Assembly: GCA_041784625.1 (NCBI GenBank)
Contig: JBHBDS010000064.1
Coordinates: 1-14,129 of the forward strand
Reading direction: 5' to 3'
Source of the DNA: JAUNKE01 sp041784625
GTDB lineage: Bacteria > Bacillota > Clostridia > Peptostreptococcales > Filifactoraceae
DNA: 14,129 nucleotides
Below are positions 13,430-14,129 of this stretch, one piece after another. Every line of letters begins with the position of its first letter. Position 1 is the first letter of the stretch. A program made the translations under genes and the position numbers. Under the pieces are notes generated by a model. The model saw nothing but the letters and a program-made list of their open reading frames with translations, did not search any database and was not told where the DNA came from.

Positions 13430-14129
13430 TTACTTAAGGTCATTTTCAGGAAATCGATTTAAAAAATTTTTGCTGATTTCGATATCAATATCCTGAGTAT
13501 TTTTTAGAGTCATCAACGAAAAATAATCTGATGCATCTTTTTTGTCCGTAGCAAGTTCGACAAAGACCGCTTTTGCAATTACTTTCGCGTCAAATTCTTT
13601 CATCAGATCTTCCATCCCCTTGAACGTTCCGCCTGCGCGCATAAAATCATCGACGAGAATCACTTTGGATCCTCTCTTGATGGAACGTCTTGGCAAGGTC
13701 ATACTCTGAATTTTTCCGCTCGTGCTCGACATGTAGTTGATCGCAAGCGAAGGTCCTTCGGTGATGCGTGCATTTTTGCGCACAACAACCAACGGTAGAT
13801 TCATCGCTTTTGCCGTCATTACGCTAATTGGAATCCCCTTCGCCTCAATGGTCACAACATAATCTGCCTCACGATAATCGATGACGCTCGCAAACAAATC
13901 GCCCACCGTTTTTGCAACCGAAGGACTGGACACCAAATCGTTCAGGTACAAAAATCCGCCGACCAATTTTCGCTCATCGTCGTCGATTAGATTGATTAGC
14001 TTTTGAATTTCATTTGTCGCTTGCTGTTTTGTTACATAAGGTACGAATTTAATTCCGCCAGCCGCTCCTGCGATTGTTACTACTCGTCCAAGCTCCAGCT
14101 TCTCAAAAACATTTTTTACGACCGAAATA
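13430..14129 (-). CDS. purR: Purine operon repressor PurR, 5' end outside the window
   Basis: PurR of Gram-positive bacteria represses purine synthesis genes and is released by PRPP. The window shows 232 residues and the stop codon; the frame is open to the right edge. Visible parts include GRVVTIAGAAGGIKFVPYV, ADYVVTIEAKGIP and the PRPP-binding loop VILVDDFMRAGGT (nucleotides about 13663 to 13625), in a type I phosphoribosyltransferase fold. The family has about 270-285 residues, so roughly 50 N-terminal residues, most of the winged-helix DNA-binding domain, are missing. A TTG at 13966 is internal (in RKLVGGF), not a start. spoVG follows after 276 bases. Confidence 0.95.
   Translation of the reverse strand, partial: ISVVKNVFEKLELGRVVTIAGAAGGIKFVPYVTKQQATNEIQKLINLIDDDERKLVGGFLYLNDLVSSPSVAKTVGDLFASVIDYREADYVVTIEAKGIPISVMTAKAMNLPLVVVRKNARITEGPSLAINYMSSTSGKIQSMTLPRRSIKRGSKVILVDDFMRAGGTFKGMEDLMKEFDAKVIAKAVFVELATDKKDASDYFSLMTLKNTQDIDIEISKNFLNRFPENDLK

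Overview
The window is a gene-dense stretch of a low-GC Gram-positive chromosome, most likely an anaerobic member of the Clostridia. The signs are strong AGGAGG-type ribosome binding sites, sigma-A-like promoters, the rplU-prp-rpmA cluster with a cleavable L27 N-terminus, PurR and SpoVG of the Firmicutes type, and a cobalamin-binding radical SAM protein of the DUF4080 type. The sequence does not allow a genus call. All genes but one (the lapA-like gene) are on the minus strand, so the window reads from right to left.

From right to left: the purine repressor gene purR (its 5' end lies outside the window); spoVG with its own promoter and a strong terminator; a two-gene operon of a secreted cell-wall amidase and a fused RNase PH/XTP diphosphatase; then a tightly overlapping cluster of a secreted NlpC/P60 peptidase, a B12-binding radical SAM protein, a TPR protein and an RseC-like membrane thiol protein. 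A short coding-like open frame without a usable start follows, then recA with its terminator. The recA terminator faces the terminator of the plus-strand lapA-like gene. Next come a HAD phosphatase and comF in one operon, with a promoter divergent from that of lapA, then rplU-prp-rpmA with its own promoter, leader and terminator, then trmL, and at the left edge a glycine riboswitch with its promoter. The gene that riboswitch controls lies beyond position 1.

Functional themes are ribosome biogenesis and RNA modification (L21, Prp, L27, TrmL, RNase PH), nucleotide control and clean-up (PurR, RdgB domain), DNA repair and uptake (RecA, ComF) and cell-wall hydrolysis (amidase, NlpC/P60). The least understood part is the radical SAM-TPR-RseC cluster, where each downstream ribosome binding site lies at or inside the end of the preceding gene. 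Other points of note are the divergent DNA-binding loop L2 of RecA, an acidic insert in ComF, an insertion in the NlpC/P60 catalytic domain, two mutually exclusive hairpins in the rplU leader, and the orphan reading frame upstream of recA. I saw no CRISPR array, transposon, tRNA, rRNA or integrated phage. No gene-free stretch exceeds 300 bases.
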